This document shows positions 1 through 9,434 of a stretch of DNA of 12,139 nucleotides, one piece after another (within the stretch, counting starts at the first letter, position 1; every line of letters begins with the position of its first letter). The DNA lies in NCBI GenBank assembly GCA_947375085.1, contig CANCEQ010000085.1:1-12139 (forward strand), read 5' to 3'. The notes below the pieces were generated by a model. It saw only the letters and a program-made list of their open reading frames with translations, was not told the origin of the DNA and made no database searches. The DNA is from Flavobacteriales bacterium (GTDB taxonomy: Bacteria; Bacteroidota; Bacteroidia; Flavobacteriales; Crocinitomicaceae). The translations under genes were made by a program, and so were the position numbers.

Positions 1-1651
1 CTAATTTTTCAGATTCCGTATCTAAAGCAGAAGTTGCTTCATCTAATATCATGATAGCAGGGTTTTTAAGTACTGCTCTGGCAATACTCATTCTTTGTTT
101 TTGTCCACCAGAAAGTTTATTTCCACGTTCTCCAATATTAGTATCATAATCATTTTCTAACCCCATAATGAAATCATGTGCATTTGCAATTTTTGCAGCA
201 GCAATTACTTCTTCTTCTGATGCATTTTCTGTTCCAAAAAGAATATTGTTTCTAGCGGTATCATTGAAAAGAATAGATTCTTGAGAAACAATACCAATAT
301 GATTTCTTAAATCTTGAATTGATGCATTTTTAATATCAATAGAATCATAAAAAATAGAGCCTTCAGTAACATCGTAGAAACGAGGTAATAAATCTGAAAT
401 AGTTGATTTTCCACTTCCTGATTCACCTACCAATGCATATGTTTTTCCTTTTGGAATTGTAAAATCAATATCTTTTAAAACATAGTCATCTTTATATTTA
501 AAGGAAACATGATTGAATTTCAATCCTGATTCTAATTCATTTAATTTAACAGGATTTTCAACTTCGAAAATTTTCTCATCACTATTTAAAATTTCATTAA
601 TTCTATCTTGTGAAGCTTTCGTTTTATTTAAAAAACCAATTGAATTTGCTACTCCTTGTATAGGTCTTAATAATTGTGAAAAAACGACGATGAAAGCAAT
701 GAACTCTCCACCAGTTAAGTTGGTCCCTGGTTTATTATCTAGAATCATTCCTCCTCCAAACCAAACTATACAAACCAAAACAATTGCGCCAAGTGTTTCA
801 TTTAATGGGGAAGATAAATCTTTTTTTCTAAAGGTTTTGGTGATTAATTGTTGGTGCTTTAAATTTATTTTTTTGAAAGATTCTAATACTTGTGGAACAG
901 CATTAAAACCTTTAATTATTCTTATCGCACCTAAATTTTCTTCAATTGCAGAGTTTACAACACCCATTTGGTGCTGACCTTCTTTCGCTGTTTTTTTAAG
1001 ACTCTTTCCTATTCTAGAAATTACAAAAGCGGATACAGGAAGTAAAATAAAAGAGAACAAAGTTAATTGTGGGCTCATATACAAAAGAGTCATTATGTAC
1101 ATTACGATTGAGATTGGCTCTCTATAGATAAGTTCTAAAACACTCACAACAGCCACTTCAATTTCACCTACATCGCTGTTCATTCTAGATATAATATCAC
1201 CTTTCCTTTCTTCAGAATAAAATGAAAGAGGAAGATTCATTGCTTTTTCAAAAATTTTGTTTCGAATATCTCTAACAACAGCCATTCTCATCTGAGATTG
1301 ATGCCAAATTGCACCGTAACGTGAAATATTTTTAAGTATAAAAGCGACAACAATTGAAACACAAACAAATAATAATGCTTTTTTAGGGTCTTCTGCAATC
1401 ATTGTTTGCATAAAATAATTATAATATTCTGTCAAATATTGAAAGAATTCTGTTATTCCACCATGATAAATAGGTTTAGCAATAATTTCAATTTCTTTGT
1501 CATGATCTAGAAAGATTAGATTCAAAAATGGAACAAAAAGTCCAAGAGAAACAAGATTAAAAATTGAAAAAAGTATATTGAAAACAATAACTAAAATTGC
1601 TGTCATTTTGTATGTAAATGAATACCTGTGTATTTCTAAAATATCTTTCAT
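1..1651 (-). CDS. ABC exporter, fused permease-ATPase (MsbA-like), 3' end cut by window
   Basis: This is a half-transporter with an N-terminal membrane domain and a C-terminal nucleotide-binding domain; such proteins dimerise in the inner membrane and export lipids or other hydrophobic substrates. I translated the minus strand from the ATG at 1651-1649 and found an open frame to the window edge (550 codons). Hydrophobic segments lie near residues 16-40, 92-110, 170-192 and 196-215, with more before residue 330. The ATPase domain has Walker A GESGSGKST (409-417, Lys415), the signature LSGGQ (513-517) and Walker B ending in Asp537-Glu538, followed by the D-loop SALD. Family members are about 590-610 residues, so roughly 40-60 C-terminal residues, including the H-loop, lie outside the window. 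The gene is divergent from rbfA. The substrate cannot be read from the sequence; lipid A core flipping (MsbA) is the usual annotation but is only an inference here. Confidence 0.93.
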   Translation of the reverse strand, partial: MKDILEIHRYSFTYKMTAILVIVFNILFSIFNLVSLGLFVPFLNLIFLDHDKEIEIIAKPIYHGGITEFFQYLTEYYNYFMQTMIAEDPKKALLFVCVSIVVAFILKNISRYGAIWHQSQMRMAVVRDIRNKIFEKAMNLPLSFYSEERKGDIISRMNSDVGEIEVAVVSVLELIYREPISIVMYIMTLLYMSPQLTLFSFILLPVSAFVISRIGKSLKKTAKEGQHQMGVVNSAIEENLGAIRIIKGFNAVPQVLESFKKINLKHQQLITKTFRKKDLSSPLNETLGAIVLVCIVWFGGGMILDNKPGTNLTGGEFIAFIVVFSQLLRPIQGVANSIGFLNKTKASQDRINEILNSDEKIFEVENPVKLNELESGLKFNHVSFKYKDDYVLKDIDFTIPKGKTYALVGESGSGKSTISDLLPRFYDVTEGSIFYDSIDIKNASIQDLRNHIGIVSQESILFNDTARNNILFGTENASEEEVIAAAKIANAHDFIMGLENDYDTNIGERGNKLSGGQKQRMSIARAVLKNPAIMILDEATSALDTESEKL

Positions 1652-1658
1652 AATAGTG

Positions 1659-1666
1659 CAAAGATA
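1659..1666 (-). promoter_or_regulatory. Bacteroidota -7 box for the ABC exporter
   Basis: The minus strand reads TATCTTTG, a perfect match to the Bacteroidota sigma-factor -7 consensus TAnnTTTG. It ends only seven bases before the exporter ATG, so the transcript would have almost no leader. No convincing -33 TTTG is present at the usual spacing; the nearest is a TTTA-like sequence. Confidence 0.6.
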
Positions 1667-1707
1667 GTTTTTGTTTATCTTTTTTTAAACCATTGCTAAC
1701 AATTCTT

Positions 1708-1715
1708 TACTTTTG
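1708..1715 (+). promoter_or_regulatory. Bacteroidota -7 box for rbfA
   Basis: TACTTTTG matches TAnnTTTG exactly and ends four bases before the rbfA ATG at 1720. Transcription would start at or next to the start codon, implying a leaderless or nearly leaderless mRNA. The -33 region is weak. The box lies inside the possible N-terminal extension beginning at 1693, which is a reason to reject that longer start. Confidence 0.55.
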
Positions 1716-1719
1716 TACC

Positions 1720-2058
1720 ATGAGTTCAATAAGACAAAATAGAATTGAAGGCGTTATATTGGAAGAATTATCTGTTTTTTTTCAAAGAAATGCACGTGAA
1801 GTATGTTTAGGAGCAATGGTGAGTGTAACTGTTGTTCGTGTAACATCTGATTTATCACTAGCGAGATGTTATGTAAGTATTTTTGCAGGTCCTGACAAGA
1901 ATGAAGTTTTGGCAAGTATTCGTGAGAATATGAAGAAAATAAGAGGAGATGTAGGGAAGAGACTTAAAAACATGCGTAAAATTCCAGAATTATTGTTTTT
2001 TATTGATGATTCGTTAGATTATGCAAGTCAAATTGATGTTTTATTGAAAAAAAGTTAG
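1720..2058 (+). CDS. rbfA: 30S ribosome-binding factor RbfA
   Basis: RbfA is a small KH-fold protein that binds immature 30S subunits and helps mature the 5' end of 16S rRNA, with a role in cold adaptation. The 112-residue product begins MSSIRQNRIEGVILEEL, the usual N-terminal helix. A beta-strand segment with VSVTVVRVTSDLSLARCYVS follows near residues 34-53. The C-terminal part contains RKIPELLFFIDDSLDYASQI, close to the family pattern R-x-x-P-x-L-x-F-x-x-D-x-S. Length fits the family (about 110-130). I chose the ATG at 1720 over the one at 1693 because 1720 gives the normal family start and 1693 would put the promoter box in the coding region. The TAG stop at 2056-2058 directly abuts the next gene in the same frame. 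Confidence 0.92.
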   Translation: MSSIRQNRIEGVILEELSVFFQRNAREVCLGAMVSVTVVRVTSDLSLARCYVSIFAGPDKNEVLASIRENMKKIRGDVGKRLKNMRKIPELLFFIDDSLDYASQIDVLLKKS

Positions 2059-3282
2059 ATTATCAATCTTCCCTTTTTTATAGCGCGTCGATATCTTTCA
2101 GCAAAACGAAAGAAAAATGTTATTAATTTAATAACAAGGATTTCGGTTGTTGGTATTTCTGTCACAACCGCTGCATTAGTCATTTTATTATCTGCGTTCA
2201 ATGGAATTGAATCAATGGTAGAGAAATTGTATTCTGAATTTGATTCAGATATAGTTATTCGTTCAGCTAAAGGAAAGACTTTTAATGAAAATCAAATTGA
2301 CTTTAATAAAATTGGAAAAATTGAGGGTGTAAAAAGACTTTCAAAATCTATTGAAGAAGTTGTTATATTAAAAAATGATAAAAAATGGGTTAATGCAAAA
2401 ATGATTGGTATTGAACCTTCATTTTTAAGAATTTCAAAAATGCAAAATCACATAGTTGATGGATTTCCTACACTTAATGAAAATGGAATAGATGAAGCAA
2501 TAATTGGAGCTGCTTTGTTAGATAATTTAGGTGGATACATTCCTCAACATGATTATCAACGATTACTTTTTTATGCACCTAAAAGAGATGCAAAAGTTCG
2601 TTTTTCATCAAATCCATTTGTTACAAAAAACGTCCGAATTTCTGCTAGAATGAATTTTAATAAAGAAGTGAATTCGGAATTTGTGGTTGTACCAATTCAT
2701 TTAGCAAAAGAATTATTGGAATATGATAAAGATATCACTTCAATTTATATAGAAGCAAAAAATGGTTTTGAAAATAATGATGTAAAAGAAAATTTGAGAC
2801 TGTTTTTAGGCCCCGATTTTATCGTCAAAACGAATTACGAAAAAAATGAATTGATTTATAAAACAAGTAAAACTGAGAAAATAATCGTACTCATTATTTT
2901 GTTGTTCATTTTTATTTTAGCTGCTTTTAATTTAGTAGCATCACTCACAATGCTTTTTATTGAGAAAATGGACAACATTAAAACGATGATCAGTTTCGGT
3001 GCAAATAAGAAGACCATTTTTCAAATATTTTTCTTTGAAGGATTAATTATTTCTGGCAAAGGTATTATTACAGGATTAATTTTCGGATATTCTATTTGTG
3101 TAGTTCAAATACAAGGTAAAATTTTACAAATGCCAAATTCAGGTGGAGATGCTTTTCCTATGAAAATTAATTATCTCGATGGTATTTTAATCATTGCATT
3201 GGTAAGTTGTTTAAGTTTTTTGGCATCTTATTTACCTGTGAAATATTTAATTAATAAAAATTTCCAAAAAGAAGTTTTTTAA
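2059..3282 (+). CDS. LolC/LolE-type FtsX-family permease, non-AUG start
   Basis: This is a membrane subunit of a lipoprotein-releasing or MacB-like ABC transporter. The natural N-terminus, NLPFFIARRYLSAKRKKN, is encoded from 2065, but between the rbfA stop (2056) and 2215 the frame has no ATG, GTG or TTG. The likely start is ATT at 2059 (407 residues, numbering used here) or ATC at 2062 (406; MNLPFF would be the family-typical start). Starting at ATG 2215 would delete the first membrane helix. Helices are near 25-47, 275-301, 322-349 and 375-394. A large periplasmic domain (about 50-270) lies between the first two, the MacB-PCD/FtsX layout. The motif KTMISFGANKKTIFQIFFFEGL (split here as KTMISFGANKK plus TIFQIFFFEGL) is the typical cytoplasmic coupling segment. 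The partner ATPase is not in the window. Coupling to rbfA is probably translational. Confidence 0.85.
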   Translation: MINLPFFIARRYLSAKRKKNVINLITRISVVGISVTTAALVILLSAFNGIESMVEKLYSEFDSDIVIRSAKGKTFNENQIDFNKIGKIEGVKRLSKSIEEVVILKNDKKWVNAKMIGIEPSFLRISKMQNHIVDGFPTLNENGIDEAIIGAALLDNLGGYIPQHDYQRLLFYAPKRDAKVRFSSNPFVTKNVRISARMNFNKEVNSEFVVVPIHLAKELLEYDKDITSIYIEAKNGFENNDVKENLRLFLGPDFIVKTNYEKNELIYKTSKTEKIIVLIILLFIFILAAFNLVASLTMLFIEKMDNIKTMISFGANKKTIFQIFFFEGLIISGKGIITGLIFGYSICVVQIQGKILQMPNSGGDAFPMKINYLDGILIIALVSCLSFLASYLPVKYLINKNFQKEVF

Positions 3283-3353
3283 AATGATTGAAATTGTAGG
3301 TTGAAAGTAGTTGAATAATCTTAAAAAAGAAATGCTTTCAATTTAAATAATCA

Positions 3354-4968
<1,615 letters not shown>

Positions 4969-4980
4969 AATGAGTATTGA

Positions 4981-5003
4981 TGAGACGTTCTAGTAACGTC
5001 TCA
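4981..5003 (+). promoter_or_regulatory. 9-bp hairpin between atpD and atpC
   Basis: TGAGACGTT (4981-4989) and AACGTCTCA (4995-5003) form a perfect 9-bp stem with a 5-nt loop. No T-run follows, so it is not a standard terminator. It lies in the 58-nt atpD-atpC gap and may stabilise or process the mRNA, or lower atpC expression relative to atpD. Confidence 0.6.
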
Positions 5004-5026
5004 CTTTATATATCAAAAGATTTAAT

Positions 5027-5317
5027 ATGCACTTAGAAATAATTACACCAGAAACAAAAATTTTTGCTGGAGAGATTGACGCAGTTCAGTTACCAGGCAT
5101 AGATGGTTTGTTTCAAATATTGAAAGGACATGCTCCAATTATTTCAGCACTTGGAAAAGGAAAAGTGAAAGTTGATCTTTCATCTCCTTTTGTTCGTGAC
5201 GAAAAATCAAGTGAATTGATTGAAGGTGATCAAAAAGATTCTAAAGTTATACGAGTAAGTATAAATGGTGGCGTTTTGGAGATGCAAAATGATAAAGTCG
5301 TTTTACTAGCTGAGTAA
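5027..5317 (+). CDS. atpC: F1 ATP synthase subunit epsilon, short form
   Basis: Epsilon is part of the central rotor stalk and contacts gamma and the c-ring. The 96-residue product begins MHLEIITPETKIFAGEIDAV and contains LPGIDGLFQILKGHAPIISAL (split: LPGIDGLFQIL, KGHAPIISAL), the epsilon beta-sandwich pattern. It ends after the last beta strands (VLEMQNDKVVLLAE), so the C-terminal two-helix domain that inhibits ATP hydrolysis in E. coli (about 139 residues) is missing. This short form is usual in Bacteroidota and is not a truncation artefact: the stop is followed by a terminator. The gene is co-transcribed with atpD. Confidence 0.95.
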   Translation: MHLEIITPETKIFAGEIDAVQLPGIDGLFQILKGHAPIISALGKGKVKVDLSSPFVRDEKSSELIEGDQKDSKVIRVSINGGVLEMQNDKVVLLAE

Positions 5318-5334
5318 GCAATTCAATAAAATTG

Positions 5335-5370
5335 AAGAGGGATCTGGTTTTCCATTTCCCTCTTTTTTTT
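5335..5370 (+). terminator. Rho-independent terminator of atpDC
   Basis: AAGAGGGA (5335-5342) pairs with TCCCTCTT (5357-5364) over a 14-nt loop and runs into an uninterrupted T tract to 5370. It starts 18 bases after the atpC stop and closes the atpDC operon. Confidence 0.9.
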
Positions 5371-5451
5371 GTTAAGGTATGTTAAGCTTTTGAATTAACT
5401 CATTTAATTTCAAATCTTTCATTATTTTCGTTCTTAATACCTGGATAATTA

Positions 5452-6201
5452 ATGGATTTTTTACAACAAATAGATCATACAAATATACCTCAACATATTG
5501 CTGTTATAATGGACGGCAATGGTAGATGGGCTAAACAACAAGGTCATGAACGTTTATACGGTCATAATTATGGTGTTGAGTCTGTTCGTGAAGTACTTAA
5601 AGGCGCTAAAGAATTAAAGGTAAAATTCCTTACTTTATACGCTTTTTCCACAGAAAACTGGAGTAGACCAAAAGAAGAAGTGGATGGATTGATGGACTTA
5701 ATGGTACGTACAATTTCTAATGAGATTGATGAATTAAATGAAAAAGGGATTCGTTTAATGACTATAGGTGATACTGATGGGTTACCAGATAGTTGTAGAG
5801 ATGAATTGAAGAGTGCGATTCTAAAAACAGCTCATAACACTGAGACTAGCTTAATTTTAGCTTTAAATTATAGTTCAAGATGGGAACTAGTAAATGCGAC
5901 TAAAAAAATCGCTGAAAAAGTATTAAAAGGTGAGATAAATCCAAATGAAATTGATGATACGATAATTTCAACTCATTTAACAACAGATGGGATTCCTGAA
6001 CCTGAATTATTAATAAGAACAAGCGGTGAACATAGAGTAAGTAATTTTTTATTATGGCAAATAGCTTATTCTGAATTTTATTTCACTGACGTATTATGGC
6101 CTGATTTCAAAAAAGAGGACTTATTTAAAGCTGTGATAAATTACCAATCAAGAGAACGTCGATTTGGAATGGTTTCAGAACAAATTTCAAAAGACTTATA
6201 A
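5452..6201 (+). CDS. uppS: Isoprenyl transferase (undecaprenyl diphosphate synthase)
   Basis: This cis-prenyltransferase adds isopentenyl units to farnesyl diphosphate to give undecaprenyl diphosphate, the lipid carrier for peptidoglycan and O-antigen precursors, at the cytoplasmic membrane. The 249-residue protein has the catalytic motif MDGNGRWAKQQG (from Met20; Asp21 is the Mg/substrate Asp), the TLYAFSTENW segment (61-70) and LLIRTSGEHRVSNFLLWQ (187-203), followed by AYSEFYFTDVLWPDF with the Mg-binding Glu208. All expected catalytic residues are present and the length is normal. It starts 81 bases after the atpDC terminator. The stop is immediately followed by a second TAA, then bamA, so the two genes form one operon. 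No convincing TAnnTTTG promoter was found just upstream. Confidence 0.96.
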   Translation: MDFLQQIDHTNIPQHIAVIMDGNGRWAKQQGHERLYGHNYGVESVREVLKGAKELKVKFLTLYAFSTENWSRPKEEVDGLMDLMVRTISNEIDELNEKGIRLMTIGDTDGLPDSCRDELKSAILKTAHNTETSLILALNYSSRWELVNATKKIAEKVLKGEINPNEIDDTIISTHLTTDGIPEPELLIRTSGEHRVSNFLLWQIAYSEFYFTDVLWPDFKKEDLFKAVINYQSRERRFGMVSEQISKDL

Positions 6202-6204
6202 TAA

Positions 6205-8826
6205 ATGACTAAGCTTCTATATCTACTTTTTTTTCTTGTTTTAACTATTACAGTTAATTCTCAAACTAACAGCCCTATAACAATAGGTGAGGTGTCAAAT
6301 TTTGATTTTAAAACACCTAAAAAATATGAAATTGGAGGAATAAGGGTAGAGGGAGCTGATAATTTTGATCATAATGCTATAAAATTAATTGCTGGTTTAA
6401 AACAGGGACAATCTATTAACATTCCTGGAGACCAAATTTCAAAAGCAATTCGAAATTTATGGAAAGAAGAACTTTTTTCTGGTGCTGAAATAGCAATTGA
6501 AAAAGAATTTGAAGGAGTGATTTATTTGGTTATTAAATTAACTCCCAGACCTAAATTATCAAGATTTAAGTTTAAAGGAATTAATAAGCGTGAAGCTGAT
6601 AAGATTAGAGAAGAAATAAGTTTGTATTCTGGTAAAACCATAACTGAAAATCTTGTTTATTCAACTAATAATAAGATTAAGAGTTTTTTCAGGGAAAAAG
6701 GATATTATTCTGTTGATGTCAAAATCAATAGAATTGAAGACACCTTAATTAATAATTCTCAAATATTCTTGATTGATATTACGAAAAATCAAAAAATCAA
6801 AATTGAAACTATCAATATCGATGGTAATCAGTCAATTCCAGATTGGAAACTGAAAATGGCGATGAAAGATACTAAACAAAAAGTTTTTTGGAGAGTATGG
6901 AAAAGATCTAAATTTTCTAAAACAGCATTTGATAGAGATAAAATTGCTTTACTTGATAAATTTAATGCGATTGGTTTAAGAGATGCAACTATTAAATTTG
7001 ACACAGTCTATCTTTCGGATTCAAAAAATCTAACTATAAATATTGAAATTGAAGAAGGACAAAAATATTATTTTGGTGATATTGAGTGGATTGGAAATAC
7101 AAAATTTAGATCTAGCTATTTAGATACAGTTCTAGGTATTAAAAATGGAGATATGTATGATAAAACGTTATTAGATCAACGTTTAAATATGAGTCAGGAT
7201 GGAAGAGATATTTCTTCTCTCTATATGGATAGAGGATATTTGTTTTTCCAAATAACTCCAGTTGAAACCAATGTAACAAATAATCATATAAATTTTCAAA
7301 TGCGTTTGATTGAGGGGAAAGAAGCTAGAGTGAAACGTATTATTATTAAAGGAAATACAAAGACGAATGATTATGTAATTCGTAGAGAAATTAGAACGAA
7401 GCCAGGTGATTTATTTAATAGAAATGATATAATAAGAACTCAAAGAGAATTAGCTCAATTAGGTTATTTTAATGAACAAGGATTTCAGATTAATCCGATT
7501 CCTAATCCAGCAGATGGGACTGTAGATATTGAATATACAGTTGAAGAAAAATCGTCGGATCAAATTGAATTATCTGGAGGATACGGTGGTAGAAATGGCA
7601 TTTCTAATAGCTCATTAGGAGGGACTTCAAATGGTTTAAGTAATTATGGTAGTGGAGGTTTAATAGGAACTTTAGGACTTACATTTAATAATTTTTCTAC
7701 GAAAAATTTCTTTAAAAAGGAGTCTTGGTCTCCGCTTCCAGGAGGTGACGGACAACGTTTATCTATTAGAGCACAAACGAATGGTAAAGTTTATCAGAGT
7801 TATAATTTTTCGTTTACTGAACCATGGTTTGGGGGAAAAAAACCTAATTCTTTAACTTACTGGGTTAATCATACAGATATTAATTATAGTGGTTTAGCAA
7901 AATCGAATCCTAATTCAAATTACTTAAGTATTTCTGGTGCTGGTGTAGGTTTAGGTAGAAGGAAAAAATTCCCAGATGATTATTTTAGTGCATATTATGA
8001 ATTATCTTACCAATATTATGATTTAAAAAACTATAGTCTTTGGTCTTCTTCTAATTTTAGAACGGGTTATGCAAACGATATTAGTTTAAAATATGTATTA
8101 CAAAGAAATTCTATTAGTGCTCCTATTTACCCTCAAGGAGGGTCTAATATTACATTCACCGCTAAAAGCAGTGTTCCATACTCAAAATTTGAAGGGATTT
8201 CCGACTATTCATCTCAAAGTCCACAGGAACGATATAAATACTTAGAATATTATAAGATCAAATTTACAGGTGAATGGTTTTTACCATTAACAACTGATAA
8301 AAAATTAGTATTAAGAACACGATATGGATTTGCGTTTTTAGGATCTTACACAAAAACTAAGGGACTAATACCTAGTGAGCGTTTTGTATTAGGGGGAAGT
8401 GGCTTGTCAGGTATGCAACAAATGGGGGGTAGAGAAATTATTGCATTGAGAGGTTATAATGATGGGGTTTTATCTTCTACTTCAGGTGATCCTCTTATTG
8501 CAAAATATGTAATGGAAATGCGATATCCAATTTCTTTAAATCCTCAAGCTACATTTTATGTTTTAGCTTTTGGTGAAGCAGGTAATACGTTTCCATCTTT
8601 TGATAAATTTAATCCTTTAAATGTGAAAAGATCAGCTGGTGTTGGGATAAGAGTTTTCTTGCCAATGTTTGGTATGTTAGGTCTAGATTATGGTTGGGGA
8701 TTTGATAAATTAGATAGTTGGTCATCTGGATATAGTATTGCTAATGGAACAAATAGTTCAATTAATCAAAAAGGGTATTCAACTAAATTGAGTTTTTCAA
8801 TTGGTATGAATCTTGGAGATTTATAA
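6205..8826 (+). CDS. bamA: Outer-membrane protein assembly factor BamA
   Basis: BamA is the Omp85 insertase that folds beta-barrel proteins into the outer membrane. The 873-residue product has a signal peptide (1 to about 20). Five POTRA domains follow, approximately at 41-114, 117-194, 197-285, 287-371 and 375-448, and then a C-terminal barrel from about 453. Omp85 landmarks are FTEPWFGGKKP in the barrel and LRGY at 748-751, the (V/L)RG(F/Y) motif of loop 6 (Arg749). A Gly/Ser/Asn-rich stretch at 461-485 near the first strand looks like a lineage-specific insertion. The last residues are SIGMNLGDL; a terminal aromatic is usual for Omp85 barrels and is absent here. The gene lies three bases after the uppS stop and is followed by two Skp-like chaperone genes, the expected partners. 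Confidence 0.95.
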   Translation: MTKLLYLLFFLVLTITVNSQTNSPITIGEVSNFDFKTPKKYEIGGIRVEGADNFDHNAIKLIAGLKQGQSINIPGDQISKAIRNLWKEELFSGAEIAIEKEFEGVIYLVIKLTPRPKLSRFKFKGINKREADKIREEISLYSGKTITENLVYSTNNKIKSFFREKGYYSVDVKINRIEDTLINNSQIFLIDITKNQKIKIETINIDGNQSIPDWKLKMAMKDTKQKVFWRVWKRSKFSKTAFDRDKIALLDKFNAIGLRDATIKFDTVYLSDSKNLTINIEIEEGQKYYFGDIEWIGNTKFRSSYLDTVLGIKNGDMYDKTLLDQRLNMSQDGRDISSLYMDRGYLFFQITPVETNVTNNHINFQMRLIEGKEARVKRIIIKGNTKTNDYVIRREIRTKPGDLFNRNDIIRTQRELAQLGYFNEQGFQINPIPNPADGTVDIEYTVEEKSSDQIELSGGYGGRNGISNSSLGGTSNGLSNYGSGGLIGTLGLTFNNFSTKNFFKKESWSPLPGGDGQRLSIRAQTNGKVYQSYNFSFTEPWFGGKKPNSLTYWVNHTDINYSGLAKSNPNSNYLSISGAGVGLGRRKKFPDDYFSAYYELSYQYYDLKNYSLWSSSNFRTGYANDISLKYVLQRNSISAPIYPQGGSNITFTAKSSVPYSKFEGISDYSSQSPQERYKYLEYYKIKFTGEWFLPLTTDKKLVLRTRYGFAFLGSYTKTKGLIPSERFVLGGSGLSGMQQMGGREIIALRGYNDGVLSSTSGDPLIAKYVMEMRYPISLNPQATFYVLAFGEAGNTFPSFDKFNPLNVKRSAGVGIRVFLPMFGMLGLDYGWGFDKLDSWSSGYSIANGTNSSINQKGYSTKLSFSIGMNLGDL

Positions 8827-8888
8827 TACTTTTAAGTTGATTTATAATAATTTGTTTAATTTCAACGTTTGATTCAATAAAAAATAGA

Positions 8889-9404
8889 ATGAGAAATATT
8901 TTTATTTATTTATTTATATTCTTTGGCACATCATTTGCCTTTACTCAAAAGTATGCCTATATTGATTCAGATTATATTTTGTCCAATGTTCCTGAATACA
9001 AAGAAGCCAAAGATAAATTAGATAAATTAGCTGATCGATGGACAAAAGATATTGAAGATAGATACGCTGCTTTAAAAGTTAAAAAAGATAATTTTGCAAG
9101 AGAAGAAGTTCTTTTACCAGCTGAAGAAAAACAGAAGAGAAAGGACGAAATTTTAAAAGTAGAAACCGAAACCATGGAAATGCAAAAGTTGCGTTTTGGT
9201 GTAAAAGGGGACTATTTTCAAAAAAGACAAGAATTAGTAAAGCCAATTCAGGATAAAGTATTTGAAGCAATGCAAGAAGTGGCAACAAAAAAGGCTTATA
9301 CGTTTGTTTTTGATAAAGCAAATCAAAGCAATTTAGTATATGCAGACCCAAAGATGGATATAAGTGATGCAGTATTGAAGGAAATGGGAATAACAGTTAA
9401 ATAA
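8889..9404 (+). CDS. Skp/OmpH-family periplasmic chaperone, copy 1
   Basis: Skp/OmpH proteins are periplasmic trimers that hold unfolded outer-membrane proteins for BamA. The 171-residue product has a signal peptide (about 1-19, IFIYLFIFFGTSFAF), then KYAYIDSDYILSNVPEYKEA, the OmpH start pattern (a YIDSDYIL-like strand and helix). A long charged, alanine- and lysine-rich helical region (about 40-130) forms the coiled-coil tentacle. The C-terminal strand segment FVFDKANQSNLVYADPKMDI is also typical. It begins 62 bases after bamA, and no promoter is clearly seen in that gap. Confidence 0.9.
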   Translation: MRNIFIYLFIFFGTSFAFTQKYAYIDSDYILSNVPEYKEAKDKLDKLADRWTKDIEDRYAALKVKKDNFAREEVLLPAEEKQKRKDEILKVETETMEMQKLRFGVKGDYFQKRQELVKPIQDKVFEAMQEVATKKAYTFVFDKANQSNLVYADPKMDISDAVLKEMGITVK

Positions 9405-9434
9405 GTATATAAAAACAACAATTATAAAAATTAA

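Noticed and set aside
513..977. Plus-strand open frame of 154 codons
   Set aside because: It is antisense to the well-supported ABC exporter, whose frame is continuous with all ATPase motifs; the plus-strand product has no recognisable features.
1693..1719. Longer RbfA start at ATG 1693
   Set aside because: The extra nine residues are not family-like and would place the -7 box inside the gene; ATG 1720 gives the normal N-terminus.
2215..3282. Permease starting at ATG 2215 (355 aa)
   Set aside because: It would drop the first membrane helix and the typical NLPFFIARRYL N-terminus that are encoded in frame immediately upstream.
3301..3341. TTGAAAG/CTTTCAA inverted repeat downstream of the permease
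   Set aside because: Only 7 bp with a 27-nt loop in A+T-rich DNA; likely chance.
5371..5451. Promoter of uppS
   Set aside because: A TTTG (5388-5391) and a near-match TATTTTCG (5423-5430) are present, but the spacing is wrong and the box imperfect, so no promoter is called.
8972..9351. Two minus-strand open frames (67 and 90 codons)
   Set aside because: Both are antisense shadows of the first Skp-like gene and overlap each other in different frames.
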